A DNA stretch of 64,000 nt from Rhodoblastus sp963804045 (GCA_963804045.1 CAWDOR010000034.1:124001-188000), one strand, 5' to 3'. Shown: positions 1 to 9,432, counted from the stretch's first letter. The notes: generated by a model not told the origin, from the sequence alone. Translations and numbers: made by a program.

Positions 1-701
1 ATCACGGGGAACTGATCCGTCATGGATTAACAGTTTTGATCGCGGGTCCGCCGAATGCCGGAAAATCCACTTTGATTAACGCACTCGCAGCGAGAGATGT
101 CGCTATTGTCTCTGAATATGCGGGAACGACGCGCGACCTCCTCGAAATCCGCCTCGATCTCAGCGGTTATCCCGTTAATGTCCTGGATTCCGCCGGTATT
201 CGTGAATCGCTTGACCCGATTGAGCAAATCGGCGTTGCTCGGGCTCTTGATCGTTCCAGAACTGTCGATTTGATCCTTTGGCTTTGCGCCGAGCGCGCTG
301 ATCAGCCAGAAATTCCAATTGAGTTTCAGGACTGTCCGCTCTGGAGAATTGTTACCAAGGCAGAGTTGGCTCCCGAATCATCGATTGGGGACGAGAGCAA
401 TGTTTTGCGAATATCGGCGCTAACAGGCTATAATATGCCGGTCCTGATTGAAAAATTGCGAGATTATGCTGCTGATAACATGTCTGCGGACGGATCTATG
501 ATTGTTGCCAATGAGCGACAATTTCATTCAATTAGGCGTTCAGTCGAAGCGATCGACGAGATTTTGGCCGGCTCGTTTTATCCGGAGATAATCGCTGAAA
601 ATCTTCGCCTGACCGTTCATCATTTGGAATTTCTGATCGGCAAGGTTGGCGTCGAGGATGTGCTGGGCGAAATTTTTTCGCGGTTTTGTATCGGCAAATA
701 G
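1..701 (+). CDS. mnmE: tRNA modification GTPase MnmE, 3' part
   Basis: Partial gene: the frame is open from base 3, so the tetrahydrofolate-binding N-terminal domain lies outside the window. MnmE with MnmG adds the carboxymethylaminomethyl group to wobble U34 of certain tRNAs. Visible here are the GTPase G1 loop GPPNAGKST, G2 GTTRD, G3 DSAG, and the conserved C-terminal FCIGK with its essential Cys. The G4 position reads TKAE instead of the usual NKxD, which is a divergence in the guanine-specificity motif. The gene stops 9 bases before the GTG of mnmG, and the two are probably co-transcribed. Base composition is visibly more AT-rich than in the rest of the window. Confidence 0.95.
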   Translation, partial: HGELIRHGLTVLIAGPPNAGKSTLINALAARDVAIVSEYAGTTRDLLEIRLDLSGYPVNVLDSAGIRESLDPIEQIGVARALDRSRTVDLILWLCAERADQPEIPIEFQDCPLWRIVTKAELAPESSIGDESNVLRISALTGYNMPVLIEKLRDYAADNMSADGSMIVANERQFHSIRRSVEAIDEILAGSFYPEIIAENLRLTVHHLEFLIGKVGVEDVLGEIFSRFCIGK

Positions 702-710
702 GGGCGTCGT

Positions 711-2597
711 GTGACGGATCGGCGATTTGATGTTGTGGTGATTGGCGGCGGTCACGCCGGCTGCGAAGCTGCGGCCGCCGCGGCGCGAATGGGTGCGATC
801 ACGGCTTTGATCACACAAAAAATCGAGACCATCGGTGACATGTCATGCAATCCCGCGATTGGCGGCCTTGGCAAGGGGCAGTTGGTAAGGGAGATCGACG
901 CGCTTGATGGCCTCATGGGAGTTGCGGCCGATCGAGCGGGTATTCAGTTTCGTCTGTTGAATCGGTCTAAAGGGCCAGCTGTGCGCGGACCGAGGGCGCA
1001 GGCGGACCGAAAATTATATCGAGCGGCGGTTTCTGAATTGCTTCGGCTGCAGGATGGGCTGGAAATCATTGAAGGCACGGTCATTGACTTCAATTTCACT
1101 GTCGACGAACCGTCGCGCATAGTTTTGGAGACGGGCGTTCAACTCGCCGCGCAAGCGGTAGTGTTGACGACCGGAACATTTTTGAACGGCAAGATTCATA
1201 TTGGCTCCGAAACCTGGGCGGCTGGACGGATCGGCGATCCCCCGGCGTTACGCCTCAGTGAACGGTTGAAAACCTATGGGCTGAATTTGGGCCGGCTAAA
1301 AACCGGAACGCCCGCGCGACTCTCGAAAAAATCGATTGATTGGGACTCGCTTGAACTTCAGCATGGCGATGAAACGCCGGAGTTTTTCTCATCCTTCACG
1401 ACTGCGGTCGCCAATCCACAATTGCCTTGTGCGATCACGAATACGACCGAAGCTAGCCACAGGGTTATCCTGGACAATATTGATCGCGCGCCGATTTATT
1501 CAGGGCAAATTTCCGGTCGCGGGCCACGATATTGCCCCTCGATTGAAGACAAGGTCATTCGCTTTCAGGATCGCGAGAAGCATCAAATATTTCTTGAGCC
1601 GGAAGGACTGGATGACGACACCATCTATCCAAATGGTATTTCGACCTCGCTTCCCAGGGATGTACAGGAGGCCTTTCTTCGAACCATCCCGGGTTTGGAA
1701 AATGTCGCGATTTTTCGTCCGGGCTATGCTGTCGAATATGATTATGTTGATCCCCGGGAGCTCCGGCCCAGCCTCGAGCTCAAAAAAATCCCAGGCCTTT
1801 TTCTCGCCGGGCAAATTAACGGCACCACGGGATACGAAGAAGCCGCAGCCCAAGGATTGATCGCCGGTCTGAACGCGGCGCGTCTCGCGGGGGGCCAGGA
1901 ACCCGCTATTTTTGACCGATCCGAGGCCTATATCGGCGTGATGATTGATGATCTCATCACCCACGGCGTTTCGGAACCCTATAGAATGTTTACCTCCAGG
2001 GCCGAATTTCGACTGTCGCTGCGCTGTGACAATGCCGATGCGCGTTTAACGTCGCGGGGTCTTGCGCTTGGTTGTGTCGGCGCCAAGAGGGCGACGCAAT
2101 ATCAGCACCGTTTGGACGAAATTATTGGGCTGACAGAAACGCTCAAACAATTGCAAATTTCACCTTCTGCGGCGCGTTCCCTCGGCATTGCATTGAATCT
2201 CGACGGTATCAAACGTTCGGCTTTCGAAATTCTCTCCTATCCTCAAGCGAATTTCGACCAATTGAAGCGGGCCTGGCCTGAATTGGGCTCCTTTTCAACG
2301 GAGGCAATCGCGCGTGTCGAAATCGATGCAAAATATGCGGTTTATCTTGATCGTCAGGCTTCGACCGTCGCCGATTTAAAACGTGACGAAGCCGTCCTGT
2401 TGCCGGCGGAAATCGACTATGATTCGATGCCCGGCCTTTCCAATGAACTGCGTTCGAAATTAAGGGCGGTCAAGCCGCAGACATTGGGTCATGCCAGTCG
2501 AATCGAAGGCATAACGCCCGCAGCGTTGACCATCATTCTCGCTTGGGTGAGGAAAATATCCCATCCTCCGGTCAAACAAAGCGGAACGGGGCGCTAA
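711..2597 (+). CDS. mnmG: tRNA U34 carboxymethyl synthase MnmG (GidA)
   Basis: FAD-dependent partner of MnmE in forming cmnm5U34 in tRNA. The 628-residue protein has the normal family length. It starts with the dinucleotide-binding motif GGGHAGCEAA (residues 12-21), followed by the conserved SCNPAIGGLGKGQLVREID block and, near residue 375, NGTTGYEEAAAQG. The start is GTG, supported by AGGGG seven bases upstream. The stop TAA shares its last base with the ATG of rsmG, indicating translational coupling. Order mnmE-mnmG-rsmG-parA-parB is the usual origin-proximal arrangement in alphaproteobacteria. No irregularity was seen. Confidence 0.97.
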   Translation: MTDRRFDVVVIGGGHAGCEAAAAAARMGAITALITQKIETIGDMSCNPAIGGLGKGQLVREIDALDGLMGVAADRAGIQFRLLNRSKGPAVRGPRAQADRKLYRAAVSELLRLQDGLEIIEGTVIDFNFTVDEPSRIVLETGVQLAAQAVVLTTGTFLNGKIHIGSETWAAGRIGDPPALRLSERLKTYGLNLGRLKTGTPARLSKKSIDWDSLELQHGDETPEFFSSFTTAVANPQLPCAITNTTEASHRVILDNIDRAPIYSGQISGRGPRYCPSIEDKVIRFQDREKHQIFLEPEGLDDDTIYPNGISTSLPRDVQEAFLRTIPGLENVAIFRPGYAVEYDYVDPRELRPSLELKKIPGLFLAGQINGTTGYEEAAAQGLIAGLNAARLAGGQEPAIFDRSEAYIGVMIDDLITHGVSEPYRMFTSRAEFRLSLRCDNADARLTSRGLALGCVGAKRATQYQHRLDEIIGLTETLKQLQISPSAARSLGIALNLDGIKRSAFEILSYPQANFDQLKRAWPELGSFSTEAIARVEIDAKYAVYLDRQASTVADLKRDEAVLLPAEIDYDSMPGLSNELRSKLRAVKPQTLGHASRIEGITPAALTIILAWVRKISHPPVKQSGTGR

Positions 2598-3307
2598 TGG
2601 AGTTTATCGACGCTCACTTTGGCACGGGCGCGCCGGAAATCAGGGAGCGACTGGAAATCTACCGATCCTTGTTGTTGAAATGGCAACCCAGGATCAATCT
2701 TGTGGGCTCCGGCACGTTGGATGATCTTTGGCGGCGGCATTTCGTCGATTCCCTGCAATTGCTGAAATATGCAGGCGCGTGGAAACAATGGGTTGATCTG
2801 GGATCTGGAGGCGGATTTCCAGGTCTGGTTATTGCGATCTCGCAAAACGAGAGTGAGCCTGGATCCTCCGTCCATTTGATCGAATCGGACAAAAGGAAAG
2901 CCGCTTTCCTCAGAGATGTTTCACGTGAAACAGGCGCCAGCGCGGAAGTTCACGTCGGACGGATCGAACAGGTTCTGCCCGATCTGGCTGACAAGGTGGA
3001 TTTCGACATCGTTTCCGCGCGGGCTCTGGCGTCTTTTTCGAAATTGCTCGAATATTCCTGGCCGGTTTTAAAAAAAGGCGGCCTCGGCCTATTTTTAAAG
3101 GGGAAAGGGCTTGAAGCCGAATTGACCGAGGCGCATCACAATTATAGCGTGAACTGCAAACTCGAGGATAGTCTCACCGAGTTCTGGCGCCAGAATTGTC
3201 ATCGTTCAACGATGCGGCGAAAGTTCCATCCCCGATTGGAGCGCCAAAAATGGAAAATCAGGATCGGCTGCGCGTCCTCGTTCTGGCTAATCAGAAGGGC
3301 GGCGTAG
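2597..3307 (+). CDS. rsmG: 16S rRNA (guanine-527-N7) methyltransferase RsmG, 3' end frameshifted
   Basis: SAM-dependent methyltransferase acting on G527 of 16S rRNA. The start ATG overlaps the mnmG stop. The SAM-binding motif DLGSGGGFPG and the RALASF segment are normal. The reading frame departs from the family near base 3182: the observed frame gives LTEFWRQN, whereas dropping one T from GAGTTC (3179-3184) gives LTESGARIVIV, matching the usual C-terminal RIVVV-type strand, and the corrected gene would stop at 3290 (about 230 residues). In either form it overlaps the start of parA. A perfect parS site lies inside the coding region at 2917-2932. Function is confident; the 3' end is probably a sequence error. 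Confidence 0.9.
   Translation: MEFIDAHFGTGAPEIRERLEIYRSLLLKWQPRINLVGSGTLDDLWRRHFVDSLQLLKYAGAWKQWVDLGSGGGFPGLVIAISQNESEPGSSVHLIESDKRKAAFLRDVSRETGASAEVHVGRIEQVLPDLADKVDFDIVSARALASFSKLLEYSWPVLKKGGLGLFLKGKGLEAELTEAHHNYSVNCKLEDSLTEFWRQNCHRSTMRRKFHPRLERQKWKIRIGCASSFWLIRRAA
2917..2932. other. parS centromere-like site
   Basis: The 16-base perfect palindrome TGTTTCACGTGAAACA is identical to the consensus chromosomal parS bound by ParB. It sits inside rsmG, about 320 bases before parA and 1.2 kb before parB. ParB loading here would drive origin segregation with ParA. It was the only perfect copy found by eye in the window. Confidence 0.93.
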
Positions 3308-4068
3308 GCAAGACGACGACCGCCATCAATCTCGGTACGGCCTTGGCCGCTATCGGCGAGACCGTTCTGATCATTGATCTCGATCCTCAAGGCAATGCGT
3401 CTACGGGTCTTGGGATCGACCGGGCTAAACGAAAAATTTCGACCTACGATGTGATGACGGGAGAGCGAACGCTCGATTCGGCGATCCAGGCCACGGCTGT
3501 GCCCCGTCTTTACGTCGCGCCGTCCACTCTGGATTTGCTTGGCATCGAGCTGGAAATCGCCGATCAGAAAGATCGTTCCCATCGCTTGCGTAATGCCTTG
3601 CGCGCCTTCGCGTCGCGCAACCGCCTGCTTGGCGCGGATAAGATCACCTATGTGCTGATCGATTGTCCGCCATCCCTGAATCTTTTGACGATCAACGGAT
3701 TGGCGGCGAGCGACAGTGTGGTCGTGCCCTTGCAATGCGAGTTTTTTGCGCTGGAGGGCCTGTCGCAATTGCTGTCCACCGTTGAACATGTAAAGCGAAG
3801 CTTGAACCCGGATTTGACAATTCACGGGGTCGTTCTCACCATGTTTGATGGGCGCAATAATCTCGCCAGCCAAGTCGTTGCGGATGTGCGCGCCTTCCTG
3901 GGCGACAAGGTCTATCAGACGGTTATTCCCAGGAATGTGCGCGTCTCCGAGGCGCCTTCCTATGGCAAGCCAGTTTTGCTTTACGACCTGAAATGCAATG
4001 GCTCGCAGGCCTATTTGAAATTGGCGTCCGAGGTGATTCAGCGTGAGCGGGATCTTCGCGCCGCGTGA
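3250..4068 (+). CDS. parA: chromosome partitioning ATPase ParA
   Basis: P-loop ATPase that moves ParB-parS complexes and so segregates the replicated origin. With the ATG at 3250 the protein is 272 residues; an earlier in-frame start at 3196 would add 18 residues with no family support. The deviant Walker A KGGVGKTT lies at residues 16-23, the Walker A' region IDLDPQGNASTG follows, and VLIDCPPSLN is the Walker B strand. It begins inside the end of rsmG, suggesting coupling, and is followed by parB after 62 bases. Full length, no defects seen. Confidence 0.96.
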   Translation: MENQDRLRVLVLANQKGGVGKTTTAINLGTALAAIGETVLIIDLDPQGNASTGLGIDRAKRKISTYDVMTGERTLDSAIQATAVPRLYVAPSTLDLLGIELEIADQKDRSHRLRNALRAFASRNRLLGADKITYVLIDCPPSLNLLTINGLAASDSVVVPLQCEFFALEGLSQLLSTVEHVKRSLNPDLTIHGVVLTMFDGRNNLASQVVADVRAFLGDKVYQTVIPRNVRVSEAPSYGKPVLLYDLKCNGSQAYLKLASEVIQRERDLRAA

Positions 4069-4130
4069 TTGTGGCAAGGGAAACAGCGCCTTGATTATGC
4101 TCTGCCTTGTAGTCAAACCAGAGGTGAGAA

Positions 4131-4994
4131 ATGGCTGACGATGCGCGTCCGCGTTTAGGCAGAGGTCTGGCGGCGCTGATTGGCGAAAACAGCACTCTGG
4201 AATCGCCGGCGTCGGGCGCCGTTCAAAAGACCGCGCCCGTTGAATTCCTGCGGCCAAATCCGCGAAATCCAAGGCAACAATTTTCTGAGGAAAGCCTGCA
4301 GGAGCTCGCCGAGTCCATTCGCGAGCGCGGAATTATTCAGCCGATCCTGGTCAGACAATTGCCGAATGTAAGCAATGTCTTCGAAATCATCGCGGGTGAA
4401 AGACGTTGGCGCGCCGCGCAGCGCGTCGGACTTCATGAAGTGCCGATCGTGGTGATCGATGCTGATGACAAGCAATCGCTTGAATTCGCCATTATTGAAA
4501 ATGTCCAGCGTTCGGATCTGAACGGCATTGAAGAGGCGCAAGGCTATCACCGATTGACCGACGAGTTTTCGTATACGCATGGCGATCTGGCCAAAATCAT
4601 CGGCAAGAGCCGCAGCCATGTCGCCAACACCTTGCGCTTGTTGAAATTGCCGGCAGTGGCGCAGACCTATCTGGTTGAAGGAAAAATTTCCGCCGGTCAC
4701 GCCCGTTCGCTATTGGGGTTCGATGATCCTGCGGCCATGGCGGAACGTATCGTCGAAGAGGGTTTGACCGTTCGTGACGTGGAGCGTCTCGCGTCAGAAA
4801 AAACCGAAGCCAAGGCCGATAAGCGAACAGTCAAAGAAAAAAGCCCAGACATAAGAAATATGGAAAAAAATATTGCGGATGTTCTCGGTCTCGCCGTCGC
4901 CATTCGCTCCAAAGGCGAGTCCGGTGTCGTAAGCATCAAATTCGAATCTCTGGATCAATTTGATAGCTTAATAAAAAAACTGACCGACGCTTAG
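4131..4994 (+). CDS. parB: chromosome partitioning protein ParB
   Basis: Site-specific DNA-binding CTPase that binds parS and spreads as a clamp. The 287-residue protein has the N-terminal ParB/sulfiredoxin-like domain with the nucleotide-binding motif GERRWRAAQRVGL around residues 90-102, a central helix-turn-helix (DLAKIIGKSRSHVANTLRLL), and a C-terminal dimerisation domain ending SLDQFDSLIKKLTDA. GAGG lies about ten bases before the ATG. The cognate parS is 1.2 kb upstream inside rsmG. It converges with the olsB-like gene; the 74 bases between them show no strong terminator. Confidence 0.96.
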   Translation: MADDARPRLGRGLAALIGENSTLESPASGAVQKTAPVEFLRPNPRNPRQQFSEESLQELAESIRERGIIQPILVRQLPNVSNVFEIIAGERRWRAAQRVGLHEVPIVVIDADDKQSLEFAIIENVQRSDLNGIEEAQGYHRLTDEFSYTHGDLAKIIGKSRSHVANTLRLLKLPAVAQTYLVEGKISAGHARSLLGFDDPAAMAERIVEEGLTVRDVERLASEKTEAKADKRTVKEKSPDIRNMEKNIADVLGLAVAIRSKGESGVVSIKFESLDQFDSLIKKLTDA

Positions 4995-5068
4995 TTGGGC
5001 GGAACGTTCTGCGTTGCTAAGACAACCTTTAAAGACTGTCCTCAAATCTGCCGGCTTTATCGCTCAGC

Positions 5069-5977
5069 TCAATCGCCCGACGTGGTTTCTTTATCTGAAT
5101 CGAAATAATCGATGTAACGGCTCTCGATTTCAGAAATGGGCATCACCACAAAAACATCGGTGACGCCAAATTGTCGATCAACGACGGCGCCCGAACCAAA
5201 TTTCGCGCCTACCCGCATATAACCCTTGATCAGCGGCGGAAGGGAGCCGAGCACGCGTTTTACGTCAACCTGTTTTTTCAACAACCTATCCAGTCGCACA
5301 GAACGATTGGCAAGGGGCGCAACCTGCCATTGCGGCGCGGCCTGCGCATAGTGATGGATGAACGCCAACTGCGGGGCCAGCATATCCGGGTCAACCCCTT
5401 CTATGCTCGCGCAGCCGATCATGGCGTCAATATTGTAGTGTTTCACATAGGCCCAGATGCCGCGCCAAAGCATCTCAATCGTGCGTTTGCCGCGATACTC
5501 GGCGAGGACGCAGGACCGACCCAGTTCAAGAAACCTTGACTGTGGATGGCGCGCGAGGAGCGGACCGATATCGAATTCCTGCGCGCTGTAAAATCCGGAA
5601 TTTGCTTGGGCCACGTCTTGTCGGAGCAGGCGATAGGCGCCGACGACGCGCGGCTTGACCTGTCCGAGACGGTTGCGCGCCATGTGATCGATGACCAACA
5701 AATGATCGCAGATCTTGTCGAAGGGACAAATATCGCGCCGCACCAGCGCCATTTTTGGATCGGCGATCGCGCCGCCCTCTTCAAAAAACACCTTGTAGCG
5801 CAGTCGCTGGGCCTTGCGGATTTGAGATTTTTTTGTCGCAACACGCAGCTCTAGTCCGCCAGACCACCCTAGCGAGGGCCCGAGATCTGGAACGGAAAAT
5901 GGCTTGGGCGCCTTAAGCTTGCCTGGCAACCAAGGGATTTTCGACGAAAGTTCACTGAAAGTCTGAAAACGGCTCAT
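5069..5977 (-). CDS. olsB: OlsB-type GNAT acyltransferase (ornithine lipid synthesis)
   Basis: A 302-residue protein of the hemolysin-like GNAT family (Acetyltransf_5), whose best-known alphaproteobacterial member OlsB transfers a 3-hydroxyacyl group from acyl carrier protein to the alpha-amino group of ornithine, giving lyso-ornithine lipid. Seen here: LRYKVFFEEGG, CDHLLVID, VGAYRLLRQ, FLELGRSCV and a C-terminal KGYMRVGAKFG block, all typical of this family. It stands alone between convergent parB and the downstream histidine kinase. An OlsA-like second acyltransferase is not adjacent; a PlsC-type gene lies at the far end of the window. Family assignment is firm; ornithine as substrate is inferred. 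Confidence 0.8.
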   Translation of the reverse strand: MSRFQTFSELSSKIPWLPGKLKAPKPFSVPDLGPSLGWSGGLELRVATKKSQIRKAQRLRYKVFFEEGGAIADPKMALVRRDICPFDKICDHLLVIDHMARNRLGQVKPRVVGAYRLLRQDVAQANSGFYSAQEFDIGPLLARHPQSRFLELGRSCVLAEYRGKRTIEMLWRGIWAYVKHYNIDAMIGCASIEGVDPDMLAPQLAFIHHYAQAAPQWQVAPLANRSVRLDRLLKKQVDVKRVLGSLPPLIKGYMRVGAKFGSGAVVDRQFGVTDVFVVMPISEIESRYIDYFDSDKETTSGD

Positions 5978-6089
5978 CTGCCTTATCCGCGACCTGAAGG
6001 CGCACAGCTCCGCGGATTGTCTTCGATGAGGCCATCCGCTTTAGCGTTTGGCGAAAATAAATCGATGAGAAAAAATATTTATGACAGGA

Positions 6090-7826
6090 TTATCCGGCGT
6101 GACGAAGGTCCTTTGGTCCGCCGAAGGAAATCAAAGCTGCCGCAAGCGCTTGGAGATCGACGGGCTTGGTAAGGAAATCGTCCATTCCGGCCTCTAGCGC
6201 GGCCTCGCGATCCTCATCGAAGGCATTGGCGGTCAACGCGATGATTCGCATCGGTGGCATATTTCGGCTGTTTTCCTCCGCACGGATCTTGCGTGCAGCC
6301 TCCAGGCCATCCATTCCGGGCATGCGAATGTCCATCAACACGCCGTCGAATTGTTTTTCGCCCCGGCTCAGGGACTCCGTGGCAAGGTCGACGGCTTCGA
6401 GGCCATCCCTTGCGCGCCGGACCTCGGCGCCAAGCTTTTGCAAGTGCCGTTCGACAAGAAGGGCGTTCACGTCATTATCCTCGGCCAAGAGAATGTTTCG
6501 GCCTTGCAGAACCTGGTGGCTCAAAGAGGCCTTGGATTGCGCGAGCCCTTCTTCGCCGGGCGAGGGGCGCTCGAGTTTCGACATCACCGACTCCAGCCGC
6601 ACTGGCTTGACCAGCCACCCGTCGAACTCCTGAAGCAAGGCCTCGCCAAATTCCCGACGTTCAAAAGGCGAAAAAAGCACGAGGCATTTTCCACATGCCC
6701 GTTCTCGCGCAAGTTTGGATAATTTCCGCGAGGTTTCCTCGCCCAATGCGCAATCCACGATGACGAGGTCGAGAACAACACCGCCCAACATTCGCGCTTC
6801 AGCTTCAATGCAGCTTGGGACGACTTCAACTTGGCCGCCAAAGTCGTCGAGACGACGGGCGAGATAAACCCCGGCAAAAGGCGCGGCGGTCACGAGCAAT
6901 ATCCGCCTCGACTCCACGAACGCGGCGGGTTGAAGCAAGGAAACCGCTACTTGTGGTGTTGGCAGAGCGATCTCGAAACAAAAATAGGACCCGCTCGCGC
7001 TCGTGGAGTCGAGCCGGAGATCGCCCCCCATCATCTCAACAATCCGTCGAGAGATCGCGAGTCCCAAACCCGTGCCTTCGTGGTGACGGCTCGCGGAACC
7101 ATCGCCTTGCTCGAAATCTTCAAAGATCGCCTTTCGACGATCAACCGCTATGCCAGGACCGGTGTCCTGGATCGAAAACCGGATTTTTCCACTGTCGCCG
7201 AGAGCGACCTCAACGCCAACTCCGCCGGATTCGGTGAATTTCACCGCGTTGCCAGCGAGATTGATCAGAACCTGCCGCAGGCGCCCGGCGTCGCCGATCA
7301 CCCGGCGCGGCGTTTCAAGCGAGACAATGCTCGCAATATCCAATCCTTTGCCTTGAGCCCGCGGCGCGAGGAGTTCGACCACGCCTTCGACTAGGGCCGC
7401 GAGGTCGAACTGGGCGTTTTTCAGCTCGAGTTTTCCTGCCTCAATTCGCGAAAAATCCAGCAATTCATTGATCAAGGACGAAAGCGCGTCGCCCGAGACC
7501 CGTATGGCCGAGACATAGGCCGTCTGCTCGGCGGAAAGCGATGTCGACCCAAGCAGATCGGCCATTCCGAGAATGCCGTTCAATGGCGTACGAAATTCGT
7601 GGCTGACCGTCGCGAGGAAACGCGATTTCGCTTCATTGGCTGCTTCGGCCTTGTTTAGCGCCTCGGCGGCGGATTTCATCTCCCAGATTTCATCCTGCAT
7701 GCGCTCAAGCCGGGCTTCGGCGCAGGCATGCCGCGCTCGCGCTTGTCGACAAAGCGCAAACAGCGCGATGACCGCCGCGGAGAGGCACAGATTAAGTGCG
7801 ATTGAAATCGTTGAGACCGCAAGCAT
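6090..7826 (-). CDS. hybrid sensor histidine kinase with one degenerate and one intact receiver
   Basis: A 578-residue two-component hybrid kinase. One N-terminal membrane segment (about residues 5-26) leads straight into a coiled linker and the H-box FLATVSHEFRTPLNG (His76), with no recognisable periplasmic sensor. The HATPase domain follows with N box NLAGNAVKFTE, DTGPGI and GTGLGLAI. A first receiver-like domain (about 305-425) keeps a central Asp in VDCALG but has VTAAP where the acidic pair should be, so it is probably not phosphorylated normally. The second receiver (about 445-570) is complete, with LLAEDND, MDIRMPGMDG and FLTKPVD. It lies 67 bases after the yifB stop. The signal and output are unknown. 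Confidence 0.9.
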   Translation of the reverse strand: MLAVSTISIALNLCLSAAVIALFALCRQARARHACAEARLERMQDEIWEMKSAAEALNKAEAANEAKSRFLATVSHEFRTPLNGILGMADLLGSTSLSAEQTAYVSAIRVSGDALSSLINELLDFSRIEAGKLELKNAQFDLAALVEGVVELLAPRAQGKGLDIASIVSLETPRRVIGDAGRLRQVLINLAGNAVKFTESGGVGVEVALGDSGKIRFSIQDTGPGIAVDRRKAIFEDFEQGDGSASRHHEGTGLGLAISRRIVEMMGGDLRLDSTSASGSYFCFEIALPTPQVAVSLLQPAAFVESRRILLVTAAPFAGVYLARRLDDFGGQVEVVPSCIEAEARMLGGVVLDLVIVDCALGEETSRKLSKLARERACGKCLVLFSPFERREFGEALLQEFDGWLVKPVRLESVMSKLERPSPGEEGLAQSKASLSHQVLQGRNILLAEDNDVNALLVERHLQKLGAEVRRARDGLEAVDLATESLSRGEKQFDGVLMDIRMPGMDGLEAARKIRAEENSRNMPPMRIIALTANAFDEDREAALEAGMDDFLTKPVDLQALAAALISFGGPKDLRHAG

Positions 7827-7893
7827 CGACGTGGCGCTCCATTGAGGCGCGCCAATGGTAAAGGCGGTCGATCAAAATTCCCTTACCGGATCG

Positions 7894-9432
7894 TCAAACG
7901 GGAGCCGGCATTCTTTCGAACGAAGGCCGATATGAAAGGGCTTCGGCCAGATGGGGGCGCAGAACGTCGGGAGCGCCTTGGAGATCGGCAATGGTCCGCG
8001 CCAGTTTCAACACGCGATGAAAACCTCTCGCCGAAAGCCGCAACCGTTCCGATGCCTGCCGAACGAGTTTTGTGCCGGCGTCATCCAGCTTGATGGTCTC
8101 TTGTAGCATGGCGGCGGTCGCGTGGGCGTTGCATGACACGCCCTCATAGCCGAGGCGTCGGTAGCGATCCTGTTGAATGTCGCGGGCGGCGGCCACGCGG
8201 GCGGCGACTTCGGTCGAACCTTCGTCCGGCGGCGGCAGGATCAAATCCGAAGCGCTGATCGCCGTCACTTCAAGATGAAGATCGATGCGATCGAGGAAGG
8301 GACCGGAGAGTCGGGTCTGGTACTGCTGGGCGCAGCGCTGCGGCGCGCCGCGATGGCAATAATAACCAGGCTCATTGGCAAGCCCGCAGCGACAAGGATT
8401 CATCGCGGCGATCAGTTGGAAGCGCGCGGGATAGACGCAACGATGGTTGGCGCGCGCAATGGCGACTTCGCCGGTCTCCATGGGCTGACGCAAGGCGTCG
8501 AGCGCAGGCGCCTGAAATTCTGGAAGCTCGTCCAGGAACAATACGCCATTATGCGCCAGTGAAGCTTCGCCGGGCCTGGCGTGAGAGCCCCCACCGACCA
8601 AAGCCGGCATGGACGCGGAATGATGGGGCGCGCGAAAAGGCCTGCGATCCGTCAATTGGCCTCCAGCGAGAACGCCAGCGACGGAATGGATCGTCGAAAC
8701 CTCCAGCAGTTCTGAGGGGCTGAGCGGAGGGAGAATCGATGGCAGGCGTGCGGCAAGCATGCTCTTTCCCGCGCCCGGAGGACCATTGAAAAGAAGATTG
8801 TGACCTCCGGCCGCGGCGAGTTCGAGAACACGCTTGGCGCTTTCCTGCCCCTTGATGTCGCGCAGGTCCGGCTGTGGACCCGTGATGGCGCGGATCGCGG
8901 GCGCTGGCCTGGAGAGAACCTGTGCGCCACGAAAATGATTGGCGAGTTGAATCAGATTCTTCGGCGCGATGATGGGAATATCGCCTGAGGCCCATGCGGC
9001 CTCGGGACCGCACTCCCCCGGACAGATCAATCCCATTCCGCGGGCGCTGGCGGCGACTGCGGCGGGGAGAACCCCGGAAACTGCGGTTATCGCGCCATCG
9101 AGGGCCAATTCTCCAAGGACGGTGAAGCCGTCCAAAGAGTCGGAAGGAAGGGCGCCCATGGCCACCATGACGCCGAGAGCGATGGGAAGATCATAGTGAC
9201 TGCCTTCTTTAGGCAGGTCAGCGGGTGCGAGATTGACGGTAATTCGCTTGGCCGGAAGAGATAGTCCTGAGGCGACCAGCGCCGCGCGCACCCGTTCGCG
9301 TGATTCCGCCACAGCCTTGTCGCCCAGACCGACAACATTGAACACGACAGTGCCATTGGAAATTTGCACCTGGACATCCACGGGACGCGCTTCGACGCCT
9401 TCAAACGCAACAGTCGATACGCGAACGACCAT
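7894..9432 (-). CDS. comM: YifB/ComM family Mg-chelatase-like AAA+ ATPase
   Basis: AAA+ ATPase of the YifB/ComM family; ComM in naturally competent bacteria is a helicase promoting branch migration during transformation, but the family is also widespread in species not known to be competent. Domains in order: N-terminal Lon-like fold (from VSTVAFEGVEARPVDV), Mg-chelatase ATPase with Walker A FNGPPGAGKSML, Walker B GVLFLDELPEF, the AAMNPCRCG segment, and a C-terminal Mg_chelatase_C domain. The ATG at 9432 was chosen over an in-frame TTG 12 bases upstream because it gives the usual MVVRVST-type start. About 190 bases separate it from the divergent ABC transporter; that gap should hold both promoters. 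Confidence 0.92.
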   Translation of the reverse strand: MVVRVSTVAFEGVEARPVDVQVQISNGTVVFNVVGLGDKAVAESRERVRAALVASGLSLPAKRITVNLAPADLPKEGSHYDLPIALGVMVAMGALPSDSLDGFTVLGELALDGAITAVSGVLPAAVAASARGMGLICPGECGPEAAWASGDIPIIAPKNLIQLANHFRGAQVLSRPAPAIRAITGPQPDLRDIKGQESAKRVLELAAAGGHNLLFNGPPGAGKSMLAARLPSILPPLSPSELLEVSTIHSVAGVLAGGQLTDRRPFRAPHHSASMPALVGGGSHARPGEASLAHNGVLFLDELPEFQAPALDALRQPMETGEVAIARANHRCVYPARFQLIAAMNPCRCGLANEPGYYCHRGAPQRCAQQYQTRLSGPFLDRIDLHLEVTAISASDLILPPPDEGSTEVAARVAAARDIQQDRYRRLGYEGVSCNAHATAAMLQETIKLDDAGTKLVRQASERLRLSARGFHRVLKLARTIADLQGAPDVLRPHLAEALSYRPSFERMPAPV

